Below are positions 22,053-22,180 of a stretch of DNA of 22,180 nucleotides, one piece after another; within the stretch, counting starts at the first letter, position 1, and every line of letters begins with the position of its first letter. Location of the stretch: the NCBI GenBank assembly GCA_964564905.1, contig CAZMCI010000017.1, forward strand, positions 1-22,180. The letters run 5' to 3'. The position numbers and the translations under genes are program-made. The notes beneath the pieces were generated by a model, which ran no database searches, was not told the DNA's origin, and saw nothing but the letters and a program-made list of their open reading frames with translations. Source of the stretch: B75-G9 sp964564905. GTDB lineage: Archaea; Hadarchaeota; Hadarchaeia; Hadarchaeales; Hadarchaeaceae.

Positions 22053-22180
22053 ACCGCCGGAAGCTTCCTTTCGAAAGGGAGGGAGCGGAGGGGCAACCCG
22101 TAGCCTTCGGTTTTGATTGGGTTCGATTTTGGCTGGGTGAACTAGGAGAGAACCTCGCAGGACGTTCCGGAGGGGTTCGA
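22052..22180 (+). repeat. E3: second copy of the dispersed repeat, continuing past the window
   Basis: Begins directly at the 3' end of E2 and matches 9133-9260 along its whole length up to ggggttcga at the window edge. By comparison with E1 it should continue into a DRDxNAS-like tnpB remnant beyond the window. The junction (gtcac then taccgccgg) suggests two related elements inserted in tandem. Confidence 0.7.

Noticed and set aside
21719..22096. 125-residue minus-strand frame
   Set aside because: It lies antisense to the structured relic E2/E3, has no ribosome site and an arginine/proline/serine-rich shadow composition.
21717..22180. RNase P RNA, SRP RNA or a group II intron
   Set aside because: The region is structured, but I find none of the conserved RNase P (ACAGAA), SRP S-domain or intron domain V motifs, while TnpB-tail strings shared with 9241-9430 are present.

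Overview
The window is archaeal. Evidence: archaeal-type genes throughout (aIF2-beta, DUF424, the KEOPS subunit Cgi121, EF-1A, a GHMP-type shikimate kinase, the AroA'/AroB' entry into the shikimate pathway, archaeal phosphopantothenate synthetase), TATA-like boxes about 25 bp upstream of inferred transcript starts, many TTG/GTG starts behind GGAGG-type ribosome sites, and tRNA genes carrying introns with bulge-helix-bulge (BHB) splice motifs. The gene set is euryarchaeal in flavour, but introns in the acceptor/D/T-arm regions are better known from Thermoproteales. A thermophilic, poorly sampled lineage (for example Hadesarchaea-like) would fit; I cannot place it from sequence alone.

Layout. 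1-100: start of a leftward gene leaving the window. 318-2916: two adjacent half-size MgtE-like permeases, a PhoU/TrkA-C regulator with an internal duplication, and a small unknown protein. 2899-4923: cgi121 (leftward), then an OB-fold protein, aIF2-beta and DUF424 (rightward, tightly overlapping). 4930-9051: leftward aromatic genes (chorismate mutase fused to an ACT regulator, shikimate kinase, chorismate synthase, EPSP synthase). 9466-15430: rightward aromatic operon (aroA', aroB', aroD, aroE, [10-N assembly gap], tyrA, pheA) ending in nadE. 15431-17381: leftward EF-1A behind a two-TM helical protein. 17828-18598: phosphopantothenate synthetase. 18634-18843: tRNA-Asn(GUU) with four introns. 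18897-20867: an ornithine cyclodeaminase/alanine dehydrogenase family gene convergent with a DHH phosphoesterase. 20956-21065: a tRNA with anticodon CAU and two introns. 21216-21659: a small membrane-anchored protein. 21717-22180: tandem remnants of tnpB-type elements.

The aromatic genes form an almost complete route from the archaeal precursors through dehydroquinate, shikimate and chorismate to arogenate/prephenate products; only an aminotransferase and the tryptophan branch are absent. They lie as two divergent blocks separated by 9052-9465, which holds a decayed tnpB 3' end.

Most unusual observations: (1) tRNA-Asn has four separable introns, at 8/9, 22/23, 37/38 and 59/60, whose removal gives a 76-nt canonical tRNA; (2) both intron-rich tRNA genes have, right at the inferred transcript start, a second copy of the 5' acceptor strand able to pair with the 3' acceptor strand while the true 5' strand is tied up in a splice motif; (3) at least three, probably four, tnpB-body-less remnants with omega-RNA-like 3' ends sit in intergenic control regions, one of them apparently supplying the TATA box and leader of the aroA' operon.
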